This document shows, piece after piece, positions 1 through 10,600 of a stretch of 33,870 nucleotides of DNA. Positions within the stretch are counted from its first letter, which is position 1. Each line of letters begins with the position of its first letter. Under the pieces are notes generated by a model, which saw nothing but the letters and a program-made list of their open reading frames with translations, was not told where the DNA came from and did no database searches. This DNA is from Planctomycetaceae bacterium (GTDB lineage Bacteria; Planctomycetota; Planctomycetia; Planctomycetales; Planctomycetaceae), in NCBI GenBank assembly GCA_020426505.1, contig JAGQPX010000004.1, positions 1-33,870 on the forward strand. Reading direction: 5' to 3'. Made by a program: the position numbers and the translations under genes.

Positions 1-362
1 ATGTGCTGGTGAGCACGGAGCAGGCCAGCGACTGGGCCAGCGGCGACGATGCGGGTATCCAGGTCGCCCTCTCGACAGCCCTCACCCCCGAACTCATCCG
101 CGAAGGCATGGCCCGCGACTTCGTGCGACACGTGCAACAGTCCCGTAAAGACGCCGACTTGGACATCACCGATCGCATCCAGATCGCTTACTCAGCTGAC
201 GATGACGAAGCGAAGAAAGCAGTCGACGAGTGGTCAGATTATATCCAAGCGGAGACACTCGCGGACGCAGTTGATCCAAACGACTCCTTGTCAGAGACGG
301 CGAGGAAGGTCAGTATTGGTACTGCGATGGTGATTATTGCGATTCAACCGGTTACCAGTTAG
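1..362 (+). CDS. ileS: isoleucyl-tRNA synthetase, C-terminal end (partial)
   Basis: This is the 3' end of a gene that begins before the window; the reading frame is already open at base 3 and closes with TAG at 360-362. The visible residues contain the block LTPELIREGMARDFVRHVQQ, followed by RKDADLDITDRI, which is typical of the C-terminal region of bacterial and archaeal-type IleRS, a part that helps bind the tRNA anticodon arm. The enzyme charges tRNA-Ile in the cytoplasm. The catalytic domain and signature motifs lie upstream and cannot be checked. The GTG at 3-5 is not the true start. The stop codon overlaps the ribosome binding site of the next gene, so the two may be co-transcribed. Confidence 0.9.
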   Translation, partial: VLVSTEQASDWASGDDAGIQVALSTALTPELIREGMARDFVRHVQQSRKDADLDITDRIQIAYSADDDEAKKAVDEWSDYIQAETLADAVDPNDSLSETARKVSIGTAMVIIAIQPVTS

Positions 363-375
363 GAGCAATGCATCC

Positions 376-621
376 ATGAGTCTCTTGTGGTTCTTAATCA
401 TCGGTGCTCTCGCCGGTTGGCTGGCAGGGAAGATTACGCGTGGGGCAGGATTTGGTCTGTTGGCGAACCTGCTGATTGGAATCGTGGGAGCCATCCTCGG
501 TGGTTTTCTGTTCCGGCTGATTGGGATGACCTCGATTGGACTCATCGGCGAGCTGTTCACGGCGACGGTGGGGGCAATCGTGTTTCTCTTCATCCTGGGT
601 AAAGTCAAGTCAGCCCCCTGA
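376..621 (+). CDS. GlsB/YeaQ/YmgE family small membrane protein
   Basis: This 81-residue protein is almost entirely hydrophobic, with three predicted membrane helices separated by short glycine-rich turns. The start WFLIIGALAGWLAGKITRG and the later GFGLLANLLIGIVGAILGG are hallmarks of the GlsB/YeaQ/YmgE family (also called transglycosylase-associated proteins), small inner-membrane proteins linked to stress responses whose molecular role is unknown. I chose ATG 376 because AGGAG at 361-365 lies 10 bases ahead of it and the family normally begins just before the first helix; the frame is open to 337 but the extra residues are polar and unlike the family. The gene sits 13 bases after ileS, so translation or transcription may be shared. 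Confidence 0.85.
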   Translation: MSLLWFLIIGALAGWLAGKITRGAGFGLLANLLIGIVGAILGGFLFRLIGMTSIGLIGELFTATVGAIVFLFILGKVKSAP

Positions 622-672
622 GACGCTTCCCTGCCCACATGGCTGAGCACTCACACCACTGCTGGGAACCTG

Positions 673-1050
673 ATGATTGATCTCGCCGAAGGTTGGAGTC
701 TGACTGTCGATGAAGGGCCTGAGTGGCTGTTCTTTCGGTTGTCGCAGGTCAGTGATGAACATGAACTCGAGCCAGAGTTGGCGAAAGTCGTCTGGCGGCA
801 TGCGGAGCAGCGGGGACGCAAACGGCTCGTCTTCGAGTTGGATCATCACACACTGCTCAGCAGTTATCTCATCGGCCAACTCGTCCTGCTGCACAAGCGA
901 GCCGAGATCGAAGGGGGTGTCTTTCGACTGTGCGACTTCGCTGAGTACGCTCATCAAGCACTCGCCCGAATGGGGATGGCGTCGCGATTCCCGAACTATC
1001 GCAATCGTGAAGATGCGGTGATGGGGCACTTGCCACAGACGAGAGTGTGA
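673..1050 (+). CDS. STAS-domain protein (anti-sigma factor antagonist-like)
   Basis: This 125-residue soluble protein has the length and pattern of a single STAS domain: an early beta strand pair (residues about 7-25), [20 protein letters not shown] at about 50-69 where the family places the phosphorylatable serine, then an amphipathic helix, [17 protein letters not shown] near 86-102 and a final [13 protein letters not shown] stretch. In the family, unphosphorylated STAS proteins bind serine-kinase anti-sigma factors and free a sigma factor; no partner kinase or sigma factor is visible here. The SS pair at the expected site supports regulation by phosphorylation, but the surrounding sequence is divergent, so it could instead be a STAS module of another signalling complex. 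It lies 51 bases after the membrane-protein gene. Confidence 0.7.
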   Translation: MIDLAEGWSLTVDEGPEWLFFRLSQVSDEHELEPELAKVVWRHAEQRGRKRLVFELDHHTLLSSYLIGQLVLLHKRAEIEGGVFRLCDFAEYAHQALARMGMASRFPNYRNREDAVMGHLPQTRV

Positions 1051-1062
1051 TACTGTCTTCTG

Positions 1063-1118
1063 TGCAGCTCCGCTGCAGTTGCGTTTCGCTCCCGGACTCA
1101 TCCGATATACTGAGTCCG
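1063..1118 (+). promoter_or_regulatory. two adjacent perfect hairpins ahead of the dihydroorotase-like gene
   Basis: TGCAGC (1063-1068) and GCTGCA (1072-1077) form a 6-bp stem with a 3-base loop. CGGACTCA (1093-1100) and TGAGTCCG (1111-1118) form a second perfect 8-bp stem around a 10-base loop. A TATACT hexamer lies at 1106-1111, at the edge of the second loop. The first hairpin could end transcription of the STAS gene (no clean U-tract follows), and the second could be an operator or 5' leader structure. The role is inference. Confidence 0.4.
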
Positions 1119-1171
1119 AGATCTGTAGACAGCTGTTTATAACTTATGCTCTGGAAGGACTCCCGCCACTG

Positions 1172-2443
1172 ATGGGCACTTTGCTGATACGCGGCGGTCG
1201 TATGATCGACCCGGCTTCGAGTCGGGATGCGTTTGATGATTTGTTGATCGTTGACGGACAGATTGCCGAACGGGGCATCTCGCTCGAAGAGGTCGACGAG
1301 ACGATTGATGCGAGTGGGATGATCGTCTGCCCCGGGTTGATCGATGCCCGTGTGTCGCTGCGGGAGCCGGGGTTTGAGGAAGACGAGACGATCGAAACAG
1401 GGACCGCTGCGGCTTTGGCAGGGGGCTTCACGACGGTCGGGTGCATGCCCGATACGCAGCCTCCGGTCGACACGCGGGCCGCTGCCGAGTTTGTGTCACG
1501 CCAAGCGGAGCGGGCCAACCACTGCCGGGTCGTGCCCCTGGGGGCGGTCACCAAGCGGCATGCGGGTGAGGAACTCGCTGAGATGGGACAGCTCGTCGAT
1601 GGTGGAGCGGTCGCCTTCACCGATGGCAAGCGGGCCATCGCCAACTCAGAGGTCATGCGGCGGGCACTCCAGTATGCGGAGATGCTCGGCCGACCGATTC
1701 TGCATCACCCACAGAACCCACAGTTGATCGCGGACGGCGTGATGCACGACGGGTTCTACTCGACCAAGCTCGGCTTGCGAGGCATGCCGGCTGCCGCTGA
1801 GGAGATCATGGTCCGGCGTGATATCGCCCTTGCAGAGCTGACCGGCAGCCGCATTCACCTGATGAGTGTGTCATCGAAGAACAGTGTCGACGAGATCCGG
1901 CAGGCGCAGAAACGGGGCATCGCAGTGACAGCGGATGTCACGCCGCATCATCTCGCTTTGACCGATGCCTGTCTGGAAACATTCGACACCAACTACAAGG
2001 TCGACCCACCACTGCGAACGCGTGAGCATGTTGATGCACTGATCGACGGACTGCAGGACGGCACGCTGAGTTTGATCTGCTCCGACCATCAACCCTGGTC
2101 TGGCGAGAAGAAGGACCTGGAAATCGATCAGGCACCGTTTGGCATCGTGGGACTTGAGACCCTGTTGCCGGTCTGCATCGAAACACTGCTGGAGCCGGGC
2201 CATCTCACATGGCTGCAACTGATCTCAAAGCTGACAGTCGGTCCTGCCAAGCTCCTCGGCCTCCCGGCTGGCACGCTGAGCCCCGGCTCGGTTGCAGACG
2301 TGACAATCATCGACCCATCTGCTGAATGGAAGGTCGATGCGAGCCAGTTCCAATCCCGCAGCCGTAACACCCCCTTCGCCGGTCGTACGGTGAAGGGCCG
2401 GGCAATGGCGACAATCGTGGGCGGCATTGTGAAGTCGCGCTAA
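1172..2443 (+). CDS. dihydroorotase-like protein, probably non-catalytic (PyrX/pseudo-DHOase type)
   Basis: This 423-residue amidohydrolase-fold protein aligns along its whole length with bacterial dihydroorotases: a small beta-sandwich start, [15 protein letters not shown] at about 53-67, the glycine-rich [16 protein letters not shown] at 80-95, TPHHLALTD at 257-265 and CSDHQPW at 303-309. In active enzymes the first motif reads DxHxHLREPG; here both zinc-binding histidines are replaced (R60, S62). The later HVST-type histidine is replaced by serine (SVSS near 232-235), and the TDHAPH motif reads SDHQPW. Only H179 and D305 of the usual set remain. Such pseudo-dihydroorotases are known as structural partners of aspartate carbamoyltransferase; I infer the same here, although pyrB would have to lie outside the window. 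ATG 1172 is chosen for GGAAGGA at 1153-1159 and the match to family N-termini. Confidence 0.85.
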   Translation: MGTLLIRGGRMIDPASSRDAFDDLLIVDGQIAERGISLEEVDETIDASGMIVCPGLIDARVSLREPGFEEDETIETGTAAALAGGFTTVGCMPDTQPPVDTRAAAEFVSRQAERANHCRVVPLGAVTKRHAGEELAEMGQLVDGGAVAFTDGKRAIANSEVMRRALQYAEMLGRPILHHPQNPQLIADGVMHDGFYSTKLGLRGMPAAAEEIMVRRDIALAELTGSRIHLMSVSSKNSVDEIRQAQKRGIAVTADVTPHHLALTDACLETFDTNYKVDPPLRTREHVDALIDGLQDGTLSLICSDHQPWSGEKKDLEIDQAPFGIVGLETLLPVCIETLLEPGHLTWLQLISKLTVGPAKLLGLPAGTLSPGSVADVTIIDPSAEWKVDASQFQSRSRNTPFAGRTVKGRAMATIVGGIVKSR

Positions 2444-2444
2444 T

Positions 2445-2488
2445 CCGCAAGCGGCAATAGCGAGCAAGTACAGCGAAACCGCAAGCGG
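2445..2488. repeat. two copies of CCGCAAGCGG between convergent genes
   Basis: The 10-base dyad CCGCAAGCGG occurs at 2445-2454 and again at 2479-2488. It fills the 48-base gap between the dihydroorotase-like gene and the 3' end of fabF. It may mark a bidirectional transcription end or a dispersed repeat; the stems (4 bp) are too short to call a terminator with confidence. Confidence 0.4.
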
Positions 2489-2491
2489 GAA

Positions 2492-3736
<1,245 letters not shown>

Positions 3737-3739
3737 GGG

Positions 3740-3970
3740 CTACGACTTCTCCTCGATGTAGTCGATGGCGTCGCCAACCGTTTGAATCTTCTCGTAATCA
3801 TCATCGGGGATGCTGATTCCGAAATCATCCTCGAAGGCCATCACCAACTCGACGACGTCGAGTGAATCGGCTTTGAGATCGTCCACAAACTTGCTTTCGC
3901 GGCTGATCTCTTCTTTGGGGACACTGAGCTGCTCGCTCACAATGGCCGTGACTTTTTCTTCCGTTCCCAC
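3740..3970 (-). CDS. acpP: acyl carrier protein
   Basis: This 76-residue acidic protein carries fatty acyl intermediates on a 4'-phosphopantetheine arm. The attachment site is S36 in the motif [15 protein letters not shown], and the flanking helices ([12 protein letters not shown] at the start, [11 protein letters not shown] at the end) match the four-helix fold. The start is a GTG at 3968-3970: no ATG exists near the family N-terminus, and a good ribosome binding site, AGGAAGGAG, lies six bases upstream. The frame stays open to 4285, but the added residues are arginine-rich and unlike any carrier protein, so I reject the longer version. It precedes fabF by three bases. A candidate promoter is listed at 4120-4148. 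Confidence 0.96.
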   Translation of the reverse strand: MGTEEKVTAIVSEQLSVPKEEISRESKFVDDLKADSLDVVELVMAFEDDFGISIPDDDYEKIQTVGDAIDYIEEKS

Positions 3971-4604
3971 CTGACTCTCCTTCCTCACAGCGATTTGTCG
4001 TCTTGAACCATGCAGATTGACACAACTGCGGACCCCGTGAGCAGTTGAGAGAGAAACTGAGCAACTGGCCCTCCCGTGCCTCCCTCGCCCGATGGTCCTA
4101 TCGTGATGCCACCAGCGAAGATATAGCGGCTTTGAGAGATCGTGTAAACGGCAAAGGGTGCCAGCCACACATTCCGCACGAATTGCCCAGAACCCCGTGA
4201 TTTTCGGAGCGAAACGTTTCTTGCTTTCCGTAAACCTGAACTGATGGCTGTGATATTGCGGGATAAAGATTCCGAGATTCTCCAAACGGACGGCGTGAAA
4301 TCCTCATCAGCGATTGCAAAGCGTGTAATCTGCATGGTTTGAGGGGCGGCATCTTGGATTCGACAGATGAATTGGCATCCCGCCCGAAGCATCGGGTATC
4401 CTTGATGGGGATCCGACTCCTGAGCGGATCGTCGTGTCCTCTGCAAGATGCTGAGCAAACACGCATGCCCCAATACCAGCGACCTCCCGGTCGTCCTGCC
4501 AACAACTGTGTCGGTTTGATTGATATCCGCCATCAGCTTCACTGCGATGGATTGAATTGCACCGTCGACCATTCAGACACCCCAAAGACCCGAAGGCCTT
4601 GAGA
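3971..4604. other. 634-base divergent intergenic region between acpP and the giant repeat gene
   Basis: No convincing gene is found here. Short open frames on both strands have no ribosome binding site or recognisable domain. The region must hold the promoters for acpP (minus strand, candidate at 4120-4148) and for the secretion locus (plus strand, not located). A perfect palindrome, GAAACGTTTC, lies at 4211-4220. Confidence 0.6.
4120..4148 (-). promoter_or_regulatory. candidate sigma-70-type promoter for acpP-fabF
   Basis: Read on the minus strand, TTTACA (4143-4148) is followed after exactly 17 bases by TATATC (4120-4125). This gives a leader of about 140 bases before the GTG start of acpP. 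No better pair is seen nearby on this strand. The match is from consensus only. Confidence 0.45.
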
Positions 4605-7600
4605 ATGTTCGCATTCCGACTCCGCACTGCCGGTTTGATCGTCTGTCTTGCCTGTCTGATGCCACGTTCCTCATGGGGACAGGAGGCGGGCTCCGCCGCT
4701 GACTACGACCGCCTGCTCGACCCTGCGATTGCGAGCAGTCTCCAGTTGACCGCTGAGCAGACTGCCCAACTCACCGAGATCATCTCGCAACGGGACGCAG
4801 CAGTGACTGAAGCGCCCGATGATCAGAAAGCGTCTCTCACCAACGACGCAGCGACCAAGCTGGCGGACGTTCTGACAGACGAGCAATCGTCCTTGTTCGA
4901 CTCGTTGTATCGCAAGAAGTTGCAATTCAATTTCCAGTATGCCAAGTGGGCCGACGTGTTGATATGGATCGCTGATGAGTCGGGCCTGTCCTTAGTCCGT
5001 GATGCGCCCCCCGCTGGTCAGGAGGCACCGCCGACCGGAACCTTCAATTACACCGATACCAAGGAGTATTCGCCCATTGAGGCGATTGACCTCCTGAACG
5101 GCTGGCTCCAGACGAAGGGGTTCGCCCTGTTGCGTCGCGACCGGTTGCTGATGCTCATCGATCTGTCGAACGGGCTGCCCAAGGGGGTCGTACCTCGTGT
5201 GTCGATCGAGGAGTTGCCGCTTCGGGGACGATTTGAGTTGGTCAGCGTCATGCTGCCGTTGGAGAACCGTCCCGCTGAAGCCGTTATGACGGAGATCGAG
5301 CCACTCCTGGGCAGTTATGGAACCGCAGAATCTCTGCCGGCGAACAAGCAACTCCTGTTGACGGACACCGCCGGCAATCTGATGGCGATTCACAAGATCG
5401 CTCTGGGCGTGCCCCCGCCACCCGGACCGAAGCCGGCGCCTCCGGAGCCCCCCAAGCCGGTCATGGAAGTCGTCCCCTTCGTGCATGCCAATCCGGGAAA
5501 GCTCGAAGAGGTCCTCAAACAATTCGTCAGCGGCACTGTCATGGTCGACGGAGAGGCGAAGCAGATCACGCTCAACGCGGTCCCCGATCAAATTGCCAAT
5601 GCGAAGGCCATTCTCGCCCGGCTGGAGGAGAATCAGGGACCGGCCAACCAGCCGCGACTCAGCGTCTACCCGGCTCCGCAACGCAACACGAACGAAGTCC
5701 TCAACACGCTCCAACTGGTCGCACCCGGTTCGCGGATTCGTATTGATGATCAATCCCAGCAATTGCAGGTCTTCGCAACTCCCGAAGAGCAGGCGATCAT
5801 TGTCGCCACGTTGGAAAAACTGGGGAGTGACGCAACTCCCGACAGCGATGATCGCCAGCTGCAGATCTACCCGATCACGGGCATGGCCCCGGAGGCGGCA
5901 GCCGAGGCGCTGCGAAACGTCATGCCACGATTGCAATTGACGGTCGACTCGCAAGGCAAACGATTGATCGTGTTCGGTTCGATGACCGAGCATCGTGCCG
6001 TCGCCTCGCTGGTCGAGCAAGTCGCCCGTCAACCGGAAGGACCGAGTGTCCCCACGCTCAAGGCCTATCCGATCGACCGCTCCGTCGACACCTCACTCGT
6101 CACCTCAGTCATCACCGCTGCGGTGCCGCAAGCAGTCGTCACGTCAGATACGGCGCAAAGTCGTTTGCTCGTCGTCGCTCCGGCTGTCGAGCAGGACAGG
6201 ATCGCCAAACTCGTCGAAGAGACGGGGCAAGGCAACCCAGCCGGCAAGAAGTCTCTGGTCACTTACCCGGTTGATCGCACCGCCGACACTTCGCTGATCA
6301 GTTCCCTGCTGACGTCACTCGTCCCGACAGCGACAGTCAACATCGACTCGAATCAGCACCGACTGCTCATTATGGCCTCTGCAGCCGACCATGAGCGTGT
6401 GACGGAGATCGTCCAGCAGATCGGCCAGGGCTCGCCGGAATCGACTCGCAAACTGATCGCCTATCCAATCGATCGTGCCCTCAGTCTGGACACAGTCTCC
6501 TCGCTGTTGACGAATGTCGTGCCACAGGCACAGGTCACGCAGGATGTGACGAACCAGAGATTGGTCGTGATCGCGAGTGAGGCGGACCACGCCCAGGTCA
6601 CAAGCACGATCGAGCAGATGTCGCGGGATGCGGGGGTGTCGTTGCCAGCACTCAAGTTCTACACGCTGGAGAAGGTTGACGGCTCACTGGCCACATCGAT
6701 TCTGCAGTCACTCGTGCCGACCGCCTCACTGTCATTCGATCAAACCTCCAAACGACTGACGGCGACCGCATCGCCGCGTGACCACGAGGTGATCACCGAG
6801 ACGCTGGCCAAGCTGGAAGAGGTCTCGACCGATCGTGAGGAAGCATCGCTCAAAGTGTACGACGTCACGCCGACACAGAAGTCGCGGTTCACATCACTGT
6901 CGGCCAGTTTGGCTCCACAACTGCCTCACATGCAGAACGTCAGCGGAAACGAGCCGGGAGAACTGGCCCTGTGGGCGACCCCCTCCGAGCATGCGGTCAT
7001 CGAGCAGATTCTCGCTCAACTCAAACGGGAGATCCCTGCGGACCTCAAGTCGAAACTCGTGGTCTATCCGCTGCTGAAGGTCGACGCAGCGAGCACGGCT
7101 GAGGTGCTGCGACCGCTCTTCCCGGACGCCACCATCACCCCTGACCCGAAAGTGAATCGGCTGCAAATCTTCGCCAAGCCGGCTCAGCAAGAGACGCTCA
7201 AGCAGGCGATCGAACAACTCGACACCGACGTGCCGGAGGCGACCGAAATCAAACTCCTGTCGTATCCCGTCAAGGGGATGGACGCGAACATCGCGACCCA
7301 ATTGATTACCCAGCAGTTCCCCAACGTGACCGTTCTCTCAGACACGACGGCTCAATCACTCATCGTCAGGGCACTGCCGCGTGAGCATGAACAGGTCTCG
7401 TCGCTGCTCGACGATCTGCGAGCCTCATCGAGTGCGATGAAAGAACATCGTGTCGTGATCTACCCCGCCGTCTCTGGAGACTCCGGTTCGATTTACAACT
7501 TTTTCGCCTCCGCCTTCCCCACGGCTCGTGTCCTTGTCGATCCGTCGACAAACCGCATGACCGTCTGGGCCTCGACCGACGAGCATGACCAGATTCGCTC

Positions 7601-10600
7601 CGCTGTCGATGAAATGGTCAACGACGACACACAGAACGTCTCGCTCAAGTCGTACAATCTCAAGGACGTCGCTTATAGCACGATGTCCACCCTGATGAGC
7701 CAGCTGCTGAAGAGCCCGCGCTTCGCAGTGAGCCCCGACGGCCGGCGGATGGTCGTCTGGGCCAGCGACACGGAGCATGAGCTCGTCAGCAAGCTGGTCA
7801 CCGATCTCAACAGTGACGACGCTCGTCCTGACGTGACCCTCAAAACCTACGACATCGAAGGTGTCCCGCAGTCGACCATTTCATCAATCATCGGACAGGT
7901 CCTGACCACTCCGAAGTACGCCTACAGCCCGGACGGCAAACGCCTCGTACTCTGGGCCGAAGACGAAGAGCATGAACTGGTCGATAGTATCGTCCGCAAC
8001 TTGACGGACGATGACTTCCGGGCTGAGCATGGTCAGGTCAGCGTGTTCAACGTGCAACCACTCAGCACAGCTGCGGCTCGGGCGTTACTCGCCCCCATCG
8101 TTCCCACTGTCACGTTCACCGACACGCCCGACGGCACGGCCCTGCTCGCTTGGGTCGACGAGGCTGACCGCACACGTATACGTGAGACACTCGATCAGGT
8201 GATGTCCGACAAGGGCCTCGCCGGTCAACGGGAGATGCGGATCTACGACATCTCCAAAGTCGGCGGAGCCAAAGCGCAACAGGTGCTGGCGACCGTCGTC
8301 CCCGGTGCGCCGATGACACTCCCCGACGGAGGCAGAACGCTCATCGTGATGGCTCGCGAAGACGAGCATCAACGAATCACCGCCGCCCTCGACCAACTGG
8401 CTGACGAAGGCCCCTTTCGTGAGGACCGGACGATGGAACTCTACTCCATCCGCGATCTCGGCCCGAACATCAACAGTGTGATCAGCACGCTGGTCCCGCA
8501 CGCCAGCATCAACGCGGGCCCGGTCGGCGATCAACTCGCCATCATCGCCACCACAGAAGAACACACGAAGGTCAAGTCCCTCATCGACCGACTGTCGAAC
8601 GCCAAACAATTCCGGGCCATCAACACCGTCACCTATGAGCTCGGCAAGGCGAACCCCGATGCCGTCCGTCAGGCATTGGCACCGTTTATGAACAGTGACG
8701 TGCAGATCAGCGTCGACCCCAATACACGCCGCATCTACGTGAGAACGTTCGCTGACCGACAGGACCGACTGGCGGGTGTCATCAAGGAAATGACGCGGCC
8801 GCCAGCAGACGATCAGGAGTTGGTAACGCGGTCCTATCGCACGAACACGGGCGATGCGGCTCAGGCTGTCCAAGTACTCCAGGCGCTCATGCCGACGGCG
8901 ACGTTCGTCCGCGACAACGATGCCCGAATCGTCACAGCAACAGCCACCATCGATCAGCATGAGACGATCGCCTCCGTCGTCGAGGACATGCGTGCGAAGG
9001 GGCAGAGGGGTGATGAGTTGCAGCCGATGACGTACCCACTCAAACAGGCTGATCCTGACGCAACACTGCAAACACTGAACCAGCTTTACTCACGCACACC
9101 GGATGTCGCCTTCACGCTGGACCGGGCCTCTCGCACGATCGTCGCCATCGCGATGCCGGAGCAGCATGAGAAGATCGGATCTCTGATCACCAAACTGGAC
9201 AGCGAATCTGACGATAGCCCCGGTCGTCTCCAGACCCGCACGTATCGCATGGGGCGCGGCGAGGCGGACGAAGCACAAGAGGTGCTGCGAGCCCTCATGC
9301 CCTCTGCGACCATTGTGACCGATGACAATCGCAGGGTCATCGCTGCCACCGCAACGGCAACCGAGCATGAAGTGATCGCATCGGTGATCGACGAACTGCG
9401 ATCACACCCCGGAGGCGAAGACGGCCTGCAACCGGTGACCTACCGTCTGAAAGTCGCAGACCCACGCGATGTGATGTGGGCATTGCAAGATTTGTTCAAA
9501 GGTGCCCGGGATGTCTCGCTCTCCGTCGACCGGGGAACGCGAACTCTCGTCGCGATTGCCCTGCCGGAGCAGCAGGAGACCATTCGAACTCTCATTGAGC
9601 AGATCGACTCGACAAACCTGGATGATCACGGGCGCACCACACAGGTCTACAAGCTGCGACAGACAGACAACAACACGGCTGTGCAGATGGTGAACGATGT
9701 GCTCGCGCTCATTGATCCCGATGCCAGCGTGACATTCAACGATCGCACCCGGCAACTGGTCGTCACGACTAATCAGCAGGGACATGCACAGGTCAGCGAA
9801 CTCTCCGCTCAACTCGGACAGCGCGATGAGCGTACGCTTGAGGTGTTTCAGTTGGAGTATCTCGAACCGTTCGATGCGATGATCGCCGTTGACACTTTGT
9901 ATTCCGACGACGGAATCGATCCCGAGGATCAACCGTCCACACAGACAAATGATGATGCCCAACAACTCATCGTCCGGGCGACTCCCGAGCAGATCATCGA
10001 AATCCGCTCGCTGCTCACGAAGATGGGCGAAACGTCACTCTCAACCGAGGGCGGACCGTCCCGGCGTCGCAACCTGCGGGTCATCCCCCTCGACGGGAAC
10101 ATCGATCAGGCGGTGCAGAAGATCGAAAAACTGTGGCCACAGATTCGCAGAAACCCCATCCGCATCCTGACCCCCGGCTCCATGCAGCCGCTTCCACAAC
10201 GAGATGCACCCCCGCAGCCGAACGATCAACTCCCCCCGGGGGACGACAACGCTCAGAGTTCACCGTCGCGGATCGACGCGTACCCCTCGGAACTGATCGA
10301 CGGCACACTGCCTGTCGCCTTCTATCAGGATGACAACGCAACTCCCCCTCCGGCGAACGAAACCGATGCGCCGCCGGTTGTCATCATTCCCGGTCAGGAT
10401 CGCATCACGATCGCTTCCGAAGACATCGAAGCCCTCAACCAGTTGGAAGACCTGCTGAAAAGTGTCCTCTCGCCAGGACGACGACTGCGCGGCCGCGACT
10501 TCACTGTCTACGCACTTGAGAACGCAGGAGCAGCGGAGGTCGCGGCGACCCTGATGGAGTTCTTCAGTGGTCGCAACCGCGTCGCCTCCGGCACTGTGCA

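Noticed and set aside
3971..4285. Longer acyl carrier protein with an extra N-terminal 105 residues
   Set aside because: The extension is unlike any carrier protein, and a GTG with a strong ribosome binding site stands at the normal family start.
4339..4602. Small 87-codon plus-strand gene ahead of the giant gene
   Set aside because: No ribosome binding site, no hydrophobic or domain pattern, and it runs into the next start; probably noncoding leader.
8085..9071. Minus-strand frame of 328 codons inside the giant gene, and a similar one at 4992-6032
   Set aside because: Both are opposite a clearly patterned repeat protein; GC-rich codon bias leaves the antisense frame open. The composition (rich in His, Arg, Asp, Gly) is typical of shadows.
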